Shown: positions 34,054-42,594 of the stretch, piece after piece | Numbering within the stretch: the stretch's first letter is position 1 | Layout of the letters: every line of letters starts with the position of its first letter | From: Candidatus Latescibacterota bacterium | GTDB lineage: Bacteria; Latescibacterota; UBA2968 | Length of the DNA stretch: 64,000 nt | NCBI GenBank assembly: GCA_022821275.1 | Contig: JAJEDY010000030.1 | Location: 1 to 64,000 of the forward strand | Reading direction: 5' to 3' | The notes under the pieces: generated by a model | Databases searched by the model: none | The model's input: the letters and a program-made list of their open reading frames with translations, nothing else | What the model was told of the DNA's origin: nothing | Made by a program: the position numbers and the translations under genes

Positions 34054-36441
34054 TCACGTTACTGCGCGTTTCCGACACAAATTCCAAACACACCACAGAA
34101 CGAGTGCGTAAGCCACAGCCGCAATATAAAAATTGGTAGATATCCCAAATATAATAGAAACAAACACAGCCAGAGCAGAACACAGCACACCCATAATCCC
34201 ATTCAGAGCCCAGAACCACGGGGTTTCGTTTTCATAAGAGGACTGAACCAGACGCATACCCGTCGGAAAAAACAACCCCATGAGCATGCCCACGGGAAAA
34301 ATGACCAGAACAGACACCAGTATTTTTGTCGTCGTATCCTCAGCCATCATGTGAGACAGCAAATAGTGGAGAACCGTGTTGAGAACGACGACACTCACCG
34401 CCGTTATAATTGGAAAAACATAAACCCACGGCCTTCGCGTAAGCGGAAGATGATCGCTTATAAAACTGCCCATACCCGTACTTGCAATAAGTGTAAACAG
34501 CAATATACCCAGCGAATAGATGGGGTGTCCAGTAAATACGTTGAGCCGTTGAATCAGGGCGATCTCCACAAACATAAAAGCCGAACCAATAAGAGAAAAA
34601 TACAGTGCCCCGAACCAGAAACCGGATATTTGGGTCAAAGCCTTTGGCCTGTGCGCGAGCCACAAAGGCACGCCAATCGTCGCAACAGCGAGCACACCGA
34701 GCACAATCAAAAGCGCGAGAAGCGTGGCAAGTGCTCTCAAATTACCGCTGAGAACGCCCTCCTGACCTCGCAGTGCCGTATCCAGATGGCTCAGCTTCAA
34801 CATATTAAAAAAATAGGGATTGTCATCCGTCGGCGGGCTGTAGTCCAATTCAGCCTGAGCCACTGCCTCTGTGAGTTGCTCTGAGGATTGGGCAGATAAA
34901 ATCTGTCTCAAAATGGGTTCAGCAGGCAAATGATCGGGCACATGCACAATCTGATACTGCAACTCCTCGCACACCTGTCTCAACCGGTTAACATCCCCCT
35001 CACTCAGCGGCTGCCGGCAAATCAGCAAAGTCGAAACATTGCCGATTGTAATAAGCGCCATGTGATCGGCCGGTTTTTTGACATTCAACTGCAAAAGCGA
35101 CGCAACGCCCAGGCTCAACACCCGACCCGTTTCCCCAATGTGTTCAGCACTGTACCACCGCGACACCATAAAAATACCGTCTTCTGTCAGACGGCTGAGA
35201 AATGTCTGCCAGGCTTCCACAGTATAGAGCGCATTTTCAGACAGTGAAAATGCACCCGCGCCCGTCGCTGCCCAGGTATCGATCAACGCCATCTGAATAA
35301 CGGAAAACTGCGCGCGACTCTGCGACAAAAAGCTACGCGCATCATCCACCACAAAAGTCACATCATCCCGATTGGCGAGACCCGCAAACTCGCGAAACTC
35401 ATTCTGGAGCAAATCGACAAAAATCGGATTGACCTCAATACCCAAAACAGCGTCGTGACCAAAAAACAGCGCACTCTGAATATCTTTCCCCCCGCCCACA
35501 CCAATAATACACGCTTTACCCCGTCTATTGAGATAATACCCGACATTCGTGATATCATAACGCAGATGTTCAATATCTTTGGACGAAGCAAAAGATCTAA
35601 TAGCCGTACCTGCTGCCCCATCAATCGTCATCCCGTGAAAAAAGATCTTCTCTCCCTCCGCCACGGGACTATCACCCCAGAGTTGCGGAGGCAAATATTG
35701 TCGGCGATAAACAACAACGCGCGAAAAGGAATTCCACCGTTCTAAAATCTGATCATGGAGCCTCTGGAATCTCTCTTTCACAAACATCGGCCGAACGCCA
35801 TGTGGGGTTAGAGCATTGAGAATCCCCAACGAAAAAAACAGCAAAGCAAACGCAGCATAACGACGCACAGAACGGGATTGTGCAACACGGGCAAAACACG
35901 CACCAGATAGCGCACCAATACCGCTACACCACAACATGAGACTCGACGCATCGACCAGTTCGAGACCGCCCAACACAATTAAACAACCAGCCGAAGCACC
36001 TGTTAAATCACTGGCATAAAGCCTGCCAATCGGCGCCTTGAACCGCGTCAACACAGTCGTGATAACGAGACCCGCATAATAAAACGGCCAGGCGCAGACC
36101 AGCGTTGCGACAAAAAGCACAATCAGACTCAGAATACTTTTGTAAAACCCGATAGGCAGAACGCACAAAATGATCAGAGACGCGGGAACAGACAGCGCAA
36201 ACTTGAGACAGGCTCGGGTAATCGCGTCATATTTGTTCTCACCGTCAAAGCGATCTCTTTGCACATAGACCTGAATAGCCCCCGCAGTCATACCCAGCAT
36301 GGCAATAGAAATCGAAAAAAACGCCAGATGGTACCAGGTAATAACACTCAGCAGACGCACCAGAACAATCTGGATCGCCAGCGACGCCAGCGCGATCAAA
36401 AAAAGACCCGTATAAGCTGCGATTGATCTTTCATCTTTCAT
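34054..36441 (-). CDS. Membrane-embedded spermidine-synthase-like protein
   Basis: 795 residues. The N-terminal ~230 residues form about seven membrane helices. A cytoplasmic Rossmann methyltransferase/aminopropyltransferase-like domain follows, with IIGVGGGKDIQSAL (about 312) and GIEVNP, and then about seven more helices from 560 to the end. Proteins of this shape are annotated as spermidine-synthase-like, but transfer of an aminopropyl group is not established for them. ATG at 36441; a TTG two codons earlier is possible, and no strong ribosome site is seen. Probably the first gene of the long minus-strand run. Confidence 0.85.
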   Translation of the reverse strand: MKDERSIAAYTGLFLIALASLAIQIVLVRLLSVITWYHLAFFSISIAMLGMTAGAIQVYVQRDRFDGENKYDAITRACLKFALSVPASLIILCVLPIGFYKSILSLIVLFVATLVCAWPFYYAGLVITTVLTRFKAPIGRLYASDLTGASAGCLIVLGGLELVDASSLMLWCSGIGALSGACFARVAQSRSVRRYAAFALLFFSLGILNALTPHGVRPMFVKERFQRLHDQILERWNSFSRVVVYRRQYLPPQLWGDSPVAEGEKIFFHGMTIDGAAGTAIRSFASSKDIEHLRYDITNVGYYLNRRGKACIIGVGGGKDIQSALFFGHDAVLGIEVNPIFVDLLQNEFREFAGLANRDDVTFVVDDARSFLSQSRAQFSVIQMALIDTWAATGAGAFSLSENALYTVEAWQTFLSRLTEDGIFMVSRWYSAEHIGETGRVLSLGVASLLQLNVKKPADHMALITIGNVSTLLICRQPLSEGDVNRLRQVCEELQYQIVHVPDHLPAEPILRQILSAQSSEQLTEAVAQAELDYSPPTDDNPYFFNMLKLSHLDTALRGQEGVLSGNLRALATLLALLIVLGVLAVATIGVPLWLAHRPKALTQISGFWFGALYFSLIGSAFMFVEIALIQRLNVFTGHPIYSLGILLFTLIASTGMGSFISDHLPLTRRPWVYVFPIITAVSVVVLNTVLHYLLSHMMAEDTTTKILVSVLVIFPVGMLMGLFFPTGMRLVQSSYENETPWFWALNGIMGVLCSALAVFVSIIFGISTNFYIAAVAYALVLWCVWNLCRKRAVT

Positions 36442-36462
36442 AGGCAATATCTATACAATGTA

Positions 36463-36615
36463 GGGGCGGCGCCCCCGTGCCCGCCCGTTGATGAACTGGC
36501 CTGAGAGACGGCCAGTTGTACCCCGTTCCGTCTATTCGTCTATCCACTCCGAAGGTACACCCATTCGGCGAAATCATCAAGCCCAACCAGCCCCCAGTCC
36601 CCAGCCCCCATTCCC
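36463..36615. repeat. Intergenic repeat-like block with hairpin
   Basis: The gap between divergent genes holds a G/C-rich block (TGTAGGGGCGGCGCCCCC), an 8-bp hairpin (AACTGGCC at 36494-36501, GGCCAGTT at 36510-36517) and C-rich text (CAGCCCCCAGTCCCCAGCCC). Similar C-rich text recurs at about 11897-11932 and 45208-45240 in this window, so it is a dispersed intergenic element. Confidence 0.5.
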
Positions 36616-36616
36616 C

Positions 36617-36645
36617 TTGACAGTCTCAATCCGCAAACCTATATA
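36617..36645 (+). promoter_or_regulatory. Promoter of DUF6785 gene, nearly leaderless
   Basis: TTGACA (36617-36622), 17 bp, TATATA (36640-36645). The ATG of the next gene is at 36652, only 6 bp past the -10 box, so the mRNA would be leaderless or have a leader of a base or two. Confidence 0.65.
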
Positions 36646-36651
36646 GGAATC

Positions 36652-38598
36652 ATGGCTGAAATCGCTCGAGAATACCGACAAAAAGAATCCTCTGCACACG
36701 CATTGACCTATAAGTCAATCATCCTGGGGTTGGCACTTGTACTGATAGCTGCGCTCGGTGGATTTTACGCACGACACATCTTGCACACAACGCGGCTGGC
36801 GCAAAATCACCTGTCCCTCGCCGTGGTCTTTCCCTTTGCAATAACCGTCGTATTCTTGCGGCATTACCTCAAACTCAATCGCGGCGAACTGCTCGTCATC
36901 TTCTCAATGGGCCTGATCGCGTCAACCCTGCCAACGTATTTCTTGAGCCGATTAATCGCCAGCTTTTGCGTACCGTATTACCTCGCCGATCCGACAAATC
37001 GATGGGGGGAGTTTACACACGATTACCTGCCATCCTGGGCTGTAATTGAACCCGGTCCGGCACTGACGTGGTTCTTCGAGGGCTTGCCGCGCGGCGCGCC
37101 TGTTCCCTATGAAGTGTGGATCGGACCTCTGTTCTGGTGGTTGAGCCTGCTCGCGGCACTCTGCGCGGTCTTGTTGTGTACCGCAGTAATCTTGCGCAAG
37201 CAATGGATCGAATATGAGCGACTGGACTACGCCCTCATGGAATTGCCCCTCGCAATGGTCGAGGAAGGCGCTACACCATCCCGCTTGCCGCCATTCATGC
37301 GCTCGCCGCTCTTCTGGATGGGCTTTTCCTTTTCGATCTTCGGCATACTATGGAATATCGTATCCTATTTTAATCCCACATTTCCCGTATTCCCCTGGCG
37401 ATTTGAAGCCATATCCTTCGGGCGAGATTTTCAGGCAATTCGCATGAACCTCTACTGGCCCATTGTGGGATTTGCCTACTTTATCAATTTAGACATCTCG
37501 TTTAGCATCTGCTTTTTCTACTTCCTCGCGGTCATTGAAGAGGGATTATTCAACCGATTTGGCGTCATAATTTCAGAAGCAAATTTTGCTGGCACCTCCT
37601 TTGTGCCTGTGGGCTGGCAAATGATCGGCGTGTGGTTTACCGTAGTCGGCTGGGGGCTTTGGATTGCGCGGTCGCACCTCCGCGATGTCTTTCGCAAAGC
37701 ATTCAAAGGCGATGCAAAAATCGATGACTCGGACGAATTGCTCTCCTATCGAAGCGCTGTCTTCGGCTTATTGGGCGGGCTGCTTTACATGGCCTGCTGG
37801 TTTTACGCTTCGGGCATGGGCCTGTGGGTCATCGCGGTATTTCTCGTCGTCATGATGGTCGTCTATATCGGAATCTCGCGCATCATCGCCGAAACCGGCG
37901 TCATCACCATCCGAGCCGTCATGGTACCGCAAACATTTATCATGTTCACATTTGGCACCACGCGACTGTCTGCACAAACCATGGTCGCACTCGGCATGTC
38001 ATTTGGCTGGTGTGGCGACATGAAAACAACGCTCATGCCTGCATTGACCCACTCCGTCCGTCTATTTGACACCATTCAGCATCACAAACGGCAACTCGTC
38101 TGGGCCATATGTCTGGCAATGGGCGTGGGCATTATCGCATCCTGTTTGTATATCATATCCATGGGGTATGAAGGTGGCGCGGGCAATTACGGATCGCAAA
38201 TCTCCGGAGGCCTGGCGCGCGGACCCTGGGACTTTGTGGTTAAATACGCAAGAGATCCCGTCAATCCCGACTGGCGCAAAATGGCTTTTTTTACCAGCGG
38301 CATCGCCTTTGCTGCCCTCCTGTACTTCTTGCGCTACCGCTACACCTGGTGGCCCCTGCATCCACTGGGTCTGGCAACCGGACCTGCGTATCCCGTGACC
38401 CATGTAATCTTTCCAATATTTCTGGGCTGGTTGAGCAAACTCGCGATCCTGCGTTTTGGCGGCAGCAGAACCTATCGCAGTGCCCGCCCCTTCTTCCTGG
38501 GATTAATAATGGGATACTACGTGGGCGCAGGCATCTCGTTTTTTGTCGATATGATCTGGTTTTACGGGCAAGGCCACGGCGTCCCGTTTTCCGATTGA
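36652..38598 (+). CDS. DUF6785 family polytopic membrane protein (copy 1)
   Basis: 648 residues with about 12-14 membrane segments. It shares with the paralogue at 40626-42578 the landmarks ELLVIFSMGL, FFEGLP, the WWPLHP stretch near the C-terminus and the final FFLGLIMGYY...DMIWF region. The family resembles oligopeptide-transporter-like proteins, but transport has not been shown to my knowledge. A Met-rich C-proximal loop (KTTLMPALTHSVRLFD) is shared too. It is followed by a GT39/TPR gene and then its paralogue. Confidence 0.88.
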   Translation: MAEIAREYRQKESSAHALTYKSIILGLALVLIAALGGFYARHILHTTRLAQNHLSLAVVFPFAITVVFLRHYLKLNRGELLVIFSMGLIASTLPTYFLSRLIASFCVPYYLADPTNRWGEFTHDYLPSWAVIEPGPALTWFFEGLPRGAPVPYEVWIGPLFWWLSLLAALCAVLLCTAVILRKQWIEYERLDYALMELPLAMVEEGATPSRLPPFMRSPLFWMGFSFSIFGILWNIVSYFNPTFPVFPWRFEAISFGRDFQAIRMNLYWPIVGFAYFINLDISFSICFFYFLAVIEEGLFNRFGVIISEANFAGTSFVPVGWQMIGVWFTVVGWGLWIARSHLRDVFRKAFKGDAKIDDSDELLSYRSAVFGLLGGLLYMACWFYASGMGLWVIAVFLVVMMVVYIGISRIIAETGVITIRAVMVPQTFIMFTFGTTRLSAQTMVALGMSFGWCGDMKTTLMPALTHSVRLFDTIQHHKRQLVWAICLAMGVGIIASCLYIISMGYEGGAGNYGSQISGGLARGPWDFVVKYARDPVNPDWRKMAFFTSGIAFAALLYFLRYRYTWWPLHPLGLATGPAYPVTHVIFPIFLGWLSKLAILRFGGSRTYRSARPFFLGLIMGYYVGAGISFFVDMIWFYGQGHGVPFSD

Positions 38599-38695
38599 TT
38601 TAAGACCTGTATTGCTTTTGATTTTCATCACTGGATAGAATCATTCCAGTGCAAGCTCTGTTCATCCTCTCATCCTGTATATCCTGATCTGAGCT

Positions 38696-40522
38696 ATGAA
38701 AAAAAATAACGAGACAGATCGAATCTCGCACTATTTTCCCTATATTGTGGGCGGGGCTGCGATAGTCATCCGTTTTTTTTATCTCTGGTCATTCTGGGCT
38801 AATCACCCGTTTTCGCAGAAACTGATCTCCGACGCGCGGATATTCGACGACTGGGCGCTGCGCATCGCATCTGGAGACTGGCTCGGCACTGCTGAAGTCT
38901 TCATCCTCCCTCCACTCTACCCATACCTCATGGGAATCGTCTATGCGGTCTTTGGACACGCGCCCAAACTGATAATAGGCTTACAGGCCGCCGCCGGATG
39001 TGCCAGTGCGATACTGGTCTATCGATTGGGCGCGCGGCATTTTGGCGCATACGCGGGATTATTTGCGGGATTATTATTCGCGATCTATGGACCGCAACTA
39101 TTTTACGAAGGCATGCTACTGGGCACATCGGGTGCTGTATTCCTCAGCCTGTTGGGCTTGACGTTAATCTCGGGTAATAATAAAACCCACTGGCATCTGG
39201 GACTGGCCGGATTGATTTTTGGACTATCCGCACTCATGCGCCCCAATATCTTATCCGCAATCCCATTCTTACTCTTCGGCGCGTGGTGGGCCTACCACAA
39301 AGCAAAGCCAGCAAGGCTCTCAATACGACTGGCGAGTTACTTCTTAGGGGGACTCATACTCCCACTCCTCCTGTGCGGACTGCGCAATGGCCTGGTCGCA
39401 GACGACTGGGTATTGATGACCGCGCACGGCGGCATCAACTTTTACATGGGCAATCACCCGGATGCGCCGGGCTGGTTTACCGCACCTCCCGGCGTGGATG
39501 CACAGATCACGCCGGATGGGGCACAGGGCAATTTGGAAGGCCCGCGCCGCGTGGCCGAAGACGCCCTGAGGCGATCTCTGAAAGCATCTGAAGTCTCTTC
39601 CTTCTGGTTTAATAAGGGTCTCGCATTCTGGATAGATGATCCCGTAGGCGCGATAGTCGTGACCTTGCGAAAAGTGCGCCTATTTGCATCGGGATACGAA
39701 ATCCCGCTCAATTACAATTTTTATTACCAGAGAAAATTCTCCGCCCTCCTGCGCTTTCCAATCGCAGAACTGTGGATACTACTTCCCCTATCCATCGTGG
39801 GACTCATCGTCGCAGTTCGGCAATTTGATCGCCACGCCATCCTCTATCTGTGGCTCATAGGATACGCGGCAGGCGTACTGGCTTTTCACGTATCATCGCG
39901 CTACCGCATGCCCGCAATCCCCATCCTTATGATATTTGCAGGCATGGGAATATGGACATTGATAGCCTGTGTACAATCACAAAAATGGAAACACCTCTGT
40001 ATCGGTGCAGTGGCACTGATCATCCTGTGGACTGGCTACCGCATTGAACTAAACGCACAACTCGCCCAAAACCCGTGGTACATGGACCCCTTCAATCTGG
40101 GCACGGCTTATTTGTGGGCAAACGAAAATGAACCGGCGCGATTATATCTGGAAGAAGCAGAAAAATACGGCCAGGGCGATGCCGTCTTGTATTACAATTT
40201 GGGATTAGCTTATGCACGCACAGAAAAAATGGACGCCGCCAAAAACGCGTATCAACAGGCACTATCTCAGGATCCCGACATGGTGCGTGCGTACGTCAAC
40301 CTGGGCAACATCCTATTTTTTAAAGAAAATTTCCACGAAGCCATAAATAACTATCGGGAAGCACTGAAACGCGACCCCAATACCCACAATGCGCGTGCGA
40401 ACATGGGCTGGGCATATTGGTCTCTGGGAAGAATAGACGAAGCGCGTAGCGCCTGGGAAAGAGTCTTGCAAACAGCACCCGACCACCCCTCGGCAAAAGC
40501 GGGAATGGCACGCACGCGCTAA
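38696..40522 (+). CDS. GT39-like membrane glycosyltransferase with C-terminal TPRs
   Basis: 608 residues. The first ~430 residues contain about 10 membrane helices in the PMT/ArnT style, with the early acidic motif SDARIFDDWA and the PPLYPYLMGIVYAVFG segment typical of lipid-linked-sugar transferases. From about 480 on there are at least three TPR units (AVLYYNLGLAYARTEK, AYVNLGNILFFKENF, ARANMGWAYWSLGRI). This predicts transfer of a sugar from a polyprenyl carrier outside the inner membrane, with TPRs for partner binding. Lies between two DUF6785 paralogues. Confidence 0.87.
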   Translation: MKKNNETDRISHYFPYIVGGAAIVIRFFYLWSFWANHPFSQKLISDARIFDDWALRIASGDWLGTAEVFILPPLYPYLMGIVYAVFGHAPKLIIGLQAAAGCASAILVYRLGARHFGAYAGLFAGLLFAIYGPQLFYEGMLLGTSGAVFLSLLGLTLISGNNKTHWHLGLAGLIFGLSALMRPNILSAIPFLLFGAWWAYHKAKPARLSIRLASYFLGGLILPLLLCGLRNGLVADDWVLMTAHGGINFYMGNHPDAPGWFTAPPGVDAQITPDGAQGNLEGPRRVAEDALRRSLKASEVSSFWFNKGLAFWIDDPVGAIVVTLRKVRLFASGYEIPLNYNFYYQRKFSALLRFPIAELWILLPLSIVGLIVAVRQFDRHAILYLWLIGYAAGVLAFHVSSRYRMPAIPILMIFAGMGIWTLIACVQSQKWKHLCIGAVALIILWTGYRIELNAQLAQNPWYMDPFNLGTAYLWANENEPARLYLEEAEKYGQGDAVLYYNLGLAYARTEKMDAAKNAYQQALSQDPDMVRAYVNLGNILFFKENFHEAINNYREALKRDPNTHNARANMGWAYWSLGRIDEARSAWERVLQTAPDHPSAKAGMARTR

Positions 40523-40554
40523 ATTAAATAGACACCAGATATTGCCATACGTAT

Positions 40555-40620
40555 ATTGGCTCGATTCATCATCCGCGCTATCCGCGTAATCCCCGTAATC
40601 CGCGATCCGATTCGGAGTAT
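40555..40620. repeat. Low-complexity CCGCGTAATC-type repeat
   Basis: Text of the form ATCCGCGCTATCCGCGTAAT then CCCGTAATCCGCGATCC lies just before the second DUF6785 gene. It is an imperfect tandem of about 10-bp units and probably a dispersed intergenic repeat. Confidence 0.45.
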
Positions 40621-40625
40621 CATGA

Positions 40626-42578
40626 ATGGCCATTCGCGAAACACAAACACAGACAGCACCTCTCCAACGAGCCGTAACCGCGCGGTCCATTGTGATAGGT
40701 GCCATGTGCGCGGGTTTCCTCGGGTGGGGCGGACATTTTACGCGCCACATTGCACACACGACAAAAATGGCGCAGGACCATTTGCCGTGGGGCGCAGTCG
40801 TGCCGTTTTTGTTAATAGCGGTCGTATTGAATAAAGTACTGGAAAAAGTACACCCACAATGGGTCTTGCGCCCTTCGGAATTGCTGGTCATCTTCAGCAT
40901 GGGCCTGGTCGCATCGGCATTGCCCAGCTATTTTATGGGACATTTAATCGCCAATGTGTCCGCGCCATTTTACTTTGCCAACACAGAGAACCGATGGGCA
41001 GACGACATACATCCGTATTTGGCCGACTGGGCGGTCGTAACCGACGTGACGGCTGCGCGGTGGTTTTTTGAAGGACTGCCAGCCGGTGCAACCATCCCCT
41101 GGGAAATATGGATAACGCCGATGATCTGGCGCCTGAGCCTGGTATTTATGATCGGCGTATTTGGATTCTGTGCGGTTTCAATCCTGCGCAAGCAATGGGT
41201 AGAACACGAGCGCCTCACCTTTCCATTGATGACATTGCCACTGGAACTGGTCAACAGAGAACCACGAGGATTCTGGCCCGTGGGCATCATGAATCGCCCC
41301 GTGTTCTGGTGGGGATTCGCGCTGGCCTCATTTCCCATATACTGGAACATGGTTGGATATTTCCAGCCGCTATTTCCGACCATTCCCCGAGACCTGGGAC
41401 TGATGGAATTCGGCCAGTATATCCCGCCGATTCACACGCGGTTTTATCCCGTAATCATTGGCGTATCGTATTTTATGGACCTGGATGTATTATTTAGCAT
41501 CATCGTCTTTCACCTGTTATTGACCCTTGAAATGGGGCTGTTCAACCGCCTGGGAATCGAAATAGGCCCAACCCATGTGTGGCCGGCATCGCAATTTGAA
41601 AACTGGCAGGGATTTGGTGCCCTGTGCGTGCTGGTGCCGTGGAGCTTGTGGATGGCGCGAGAACATCTGAGAAATGTATTTCGCAAAGCCGTACTCAATG
41701 CGCGGGAAATTGAAGACTCTGGCGAATTATTGTCCTACCGCGCAGCACTCGGCGGATTTCTGGCGAGCGGGCTATTTATTCTGGGATGGTGTGTGGCATC
41801 CGGCATGTCGATCTTTGTCGCCCTGACTTTCTTGAGTCTTGTAGGCGTAATCTGGCTGGGGATCACGCGCGTTTGCGTGGAAGGCGGCATGATCAGCAGC
41901 CGCATGATACAGGGACAATTTGTCGCCTATCACCTGCTGGGCCCCGTAAATATTTCGCCATCGGGCATGGCGGCATTTGCCCTCACGGAAACATGGCACC
42001 ACGATATCAAAACGATATTGATGGCCAACCTGGCCAATGCCACGCGGCTTTACGACAGCATCCGACACGAAAGAATGCGCCTGGTCATCGCCCTGGGATT
42101 GGCCATGCTCGTGGTGATAACCACAAGTGCGTATTATCAAATATCATCGAGTTATGTGACCGGCGCATTTAATTACGGCGGCATTTACGGTCCCTATGTG
42201 CAGAACACTTTTGACACCATAGCCGGTCATATTCGGGACCCCTTTGCCCTGAAGCGAGAACGCATGCTCATCGCGCTCATTGGAATGGCAACCACGGCAT
42301 TGATGCTATCCTTGCGCTATATATGGCCCTGGTGGCCCTTGCATCCGATCGGGTTTGCCGCCGTAACAGCCTATCCCGTCAATCGCATTGTATTCTCGAT
42401 CTTCTTTGCCTGGTTTTCTAAATTTATCATCTTGCGGGCGGGCGGCATTGATCTATACCGCAAAGCATCGCCGTTTTTCCTGGGACTTATGGTGGGGTAT
42501 TTCACGGGCGTATTTGTGTCGTTTCTCGTAGATTGTATCTGGTTTCCAGAGCAAGGACATTCGCTGGCATTGTATTAA
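40626..42578 (+). CDS. DUF6785 family polytopic membrane protein (copy 2)
   Basis: 650 residues, clear paralogue of the 36652-38598 product. Both start with a short cytoplasmic tail, then GFLGWGGHFTRHI / GGFYARHI, and share LLVIFSMGLVAS, WFFEGLPAGA, the RKQWVEHERL loop and the WPWWPLHPIGFA segment. A Gly/Tyr-rich loop (YVTGAFNYGGIYGPY) near 510 matches a Gly-rich loop in copy 1. A TPR/GWxTD gene begins 16 bp downstream. Confidence 0.88.
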   Translation: MAIRETQTQTAPLQRAVTARSIVIGAMCAGFLGWGGHFTRHIAHTTKMAQDHLPWGAVVPFLLIAVVLNKVLEKVHPQWVLRPSELLVIFSMGLVASALPSYFMGHLIANVSAPFYFANTENRWADDIHPYLADWAVVTDVTAARWFFEGLPAGATIPWEIWITPMIWRLSLVFMIGVFGFCAVSILRKQWVEHERLTFPLMTLPLELVNREPRGFWPVGIMNRPVFWWGFALASFPIYWNMVGYFQPLFPTIPRDLGLMEFGQYIPPIHTRFYPVIIGVSYFMDLDVLFSIIVFHLLLTLEMGLFNRLGIEIGPTHVWPASQFENWQGFGALCVLVPWSLWMAREHLRNVFRKAVLNAREIEDSGELLSYRAALGGFLASGLFILGWCVASGMSIFVALTFLSLVGVIWLGITRVCVEGGMISSRMIQGQFVAYHLLGPVNISPSGMAAFALTETWHHDIKTILMANLANATRLYDSIRHERMRLVIALGLAMLVVITTSAYYQISSSYVTGAFNYGGIYGPYVQNTFDTIAGHIRDPFALKRERMLIALIGMATTALMLSLRYIWPWWPLHPIGFAAVTAYPVNRIVFSIFFAWFSKFIILRAGGIDLYRKASPFFLGLMVGYFTGVFVSFLVDCIWFPEQGHSLALY

Positions 42579-42594
42579 AAGAACGGAAATCAAC

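Noticed and set aside
34043-34219. Extension of the Dabb protein by 59 residues
   Set aside because: It lies inside the upstream membrane gene, while the internal ATG at 34042 has AAAGGAG and begins the known Dabb domain.
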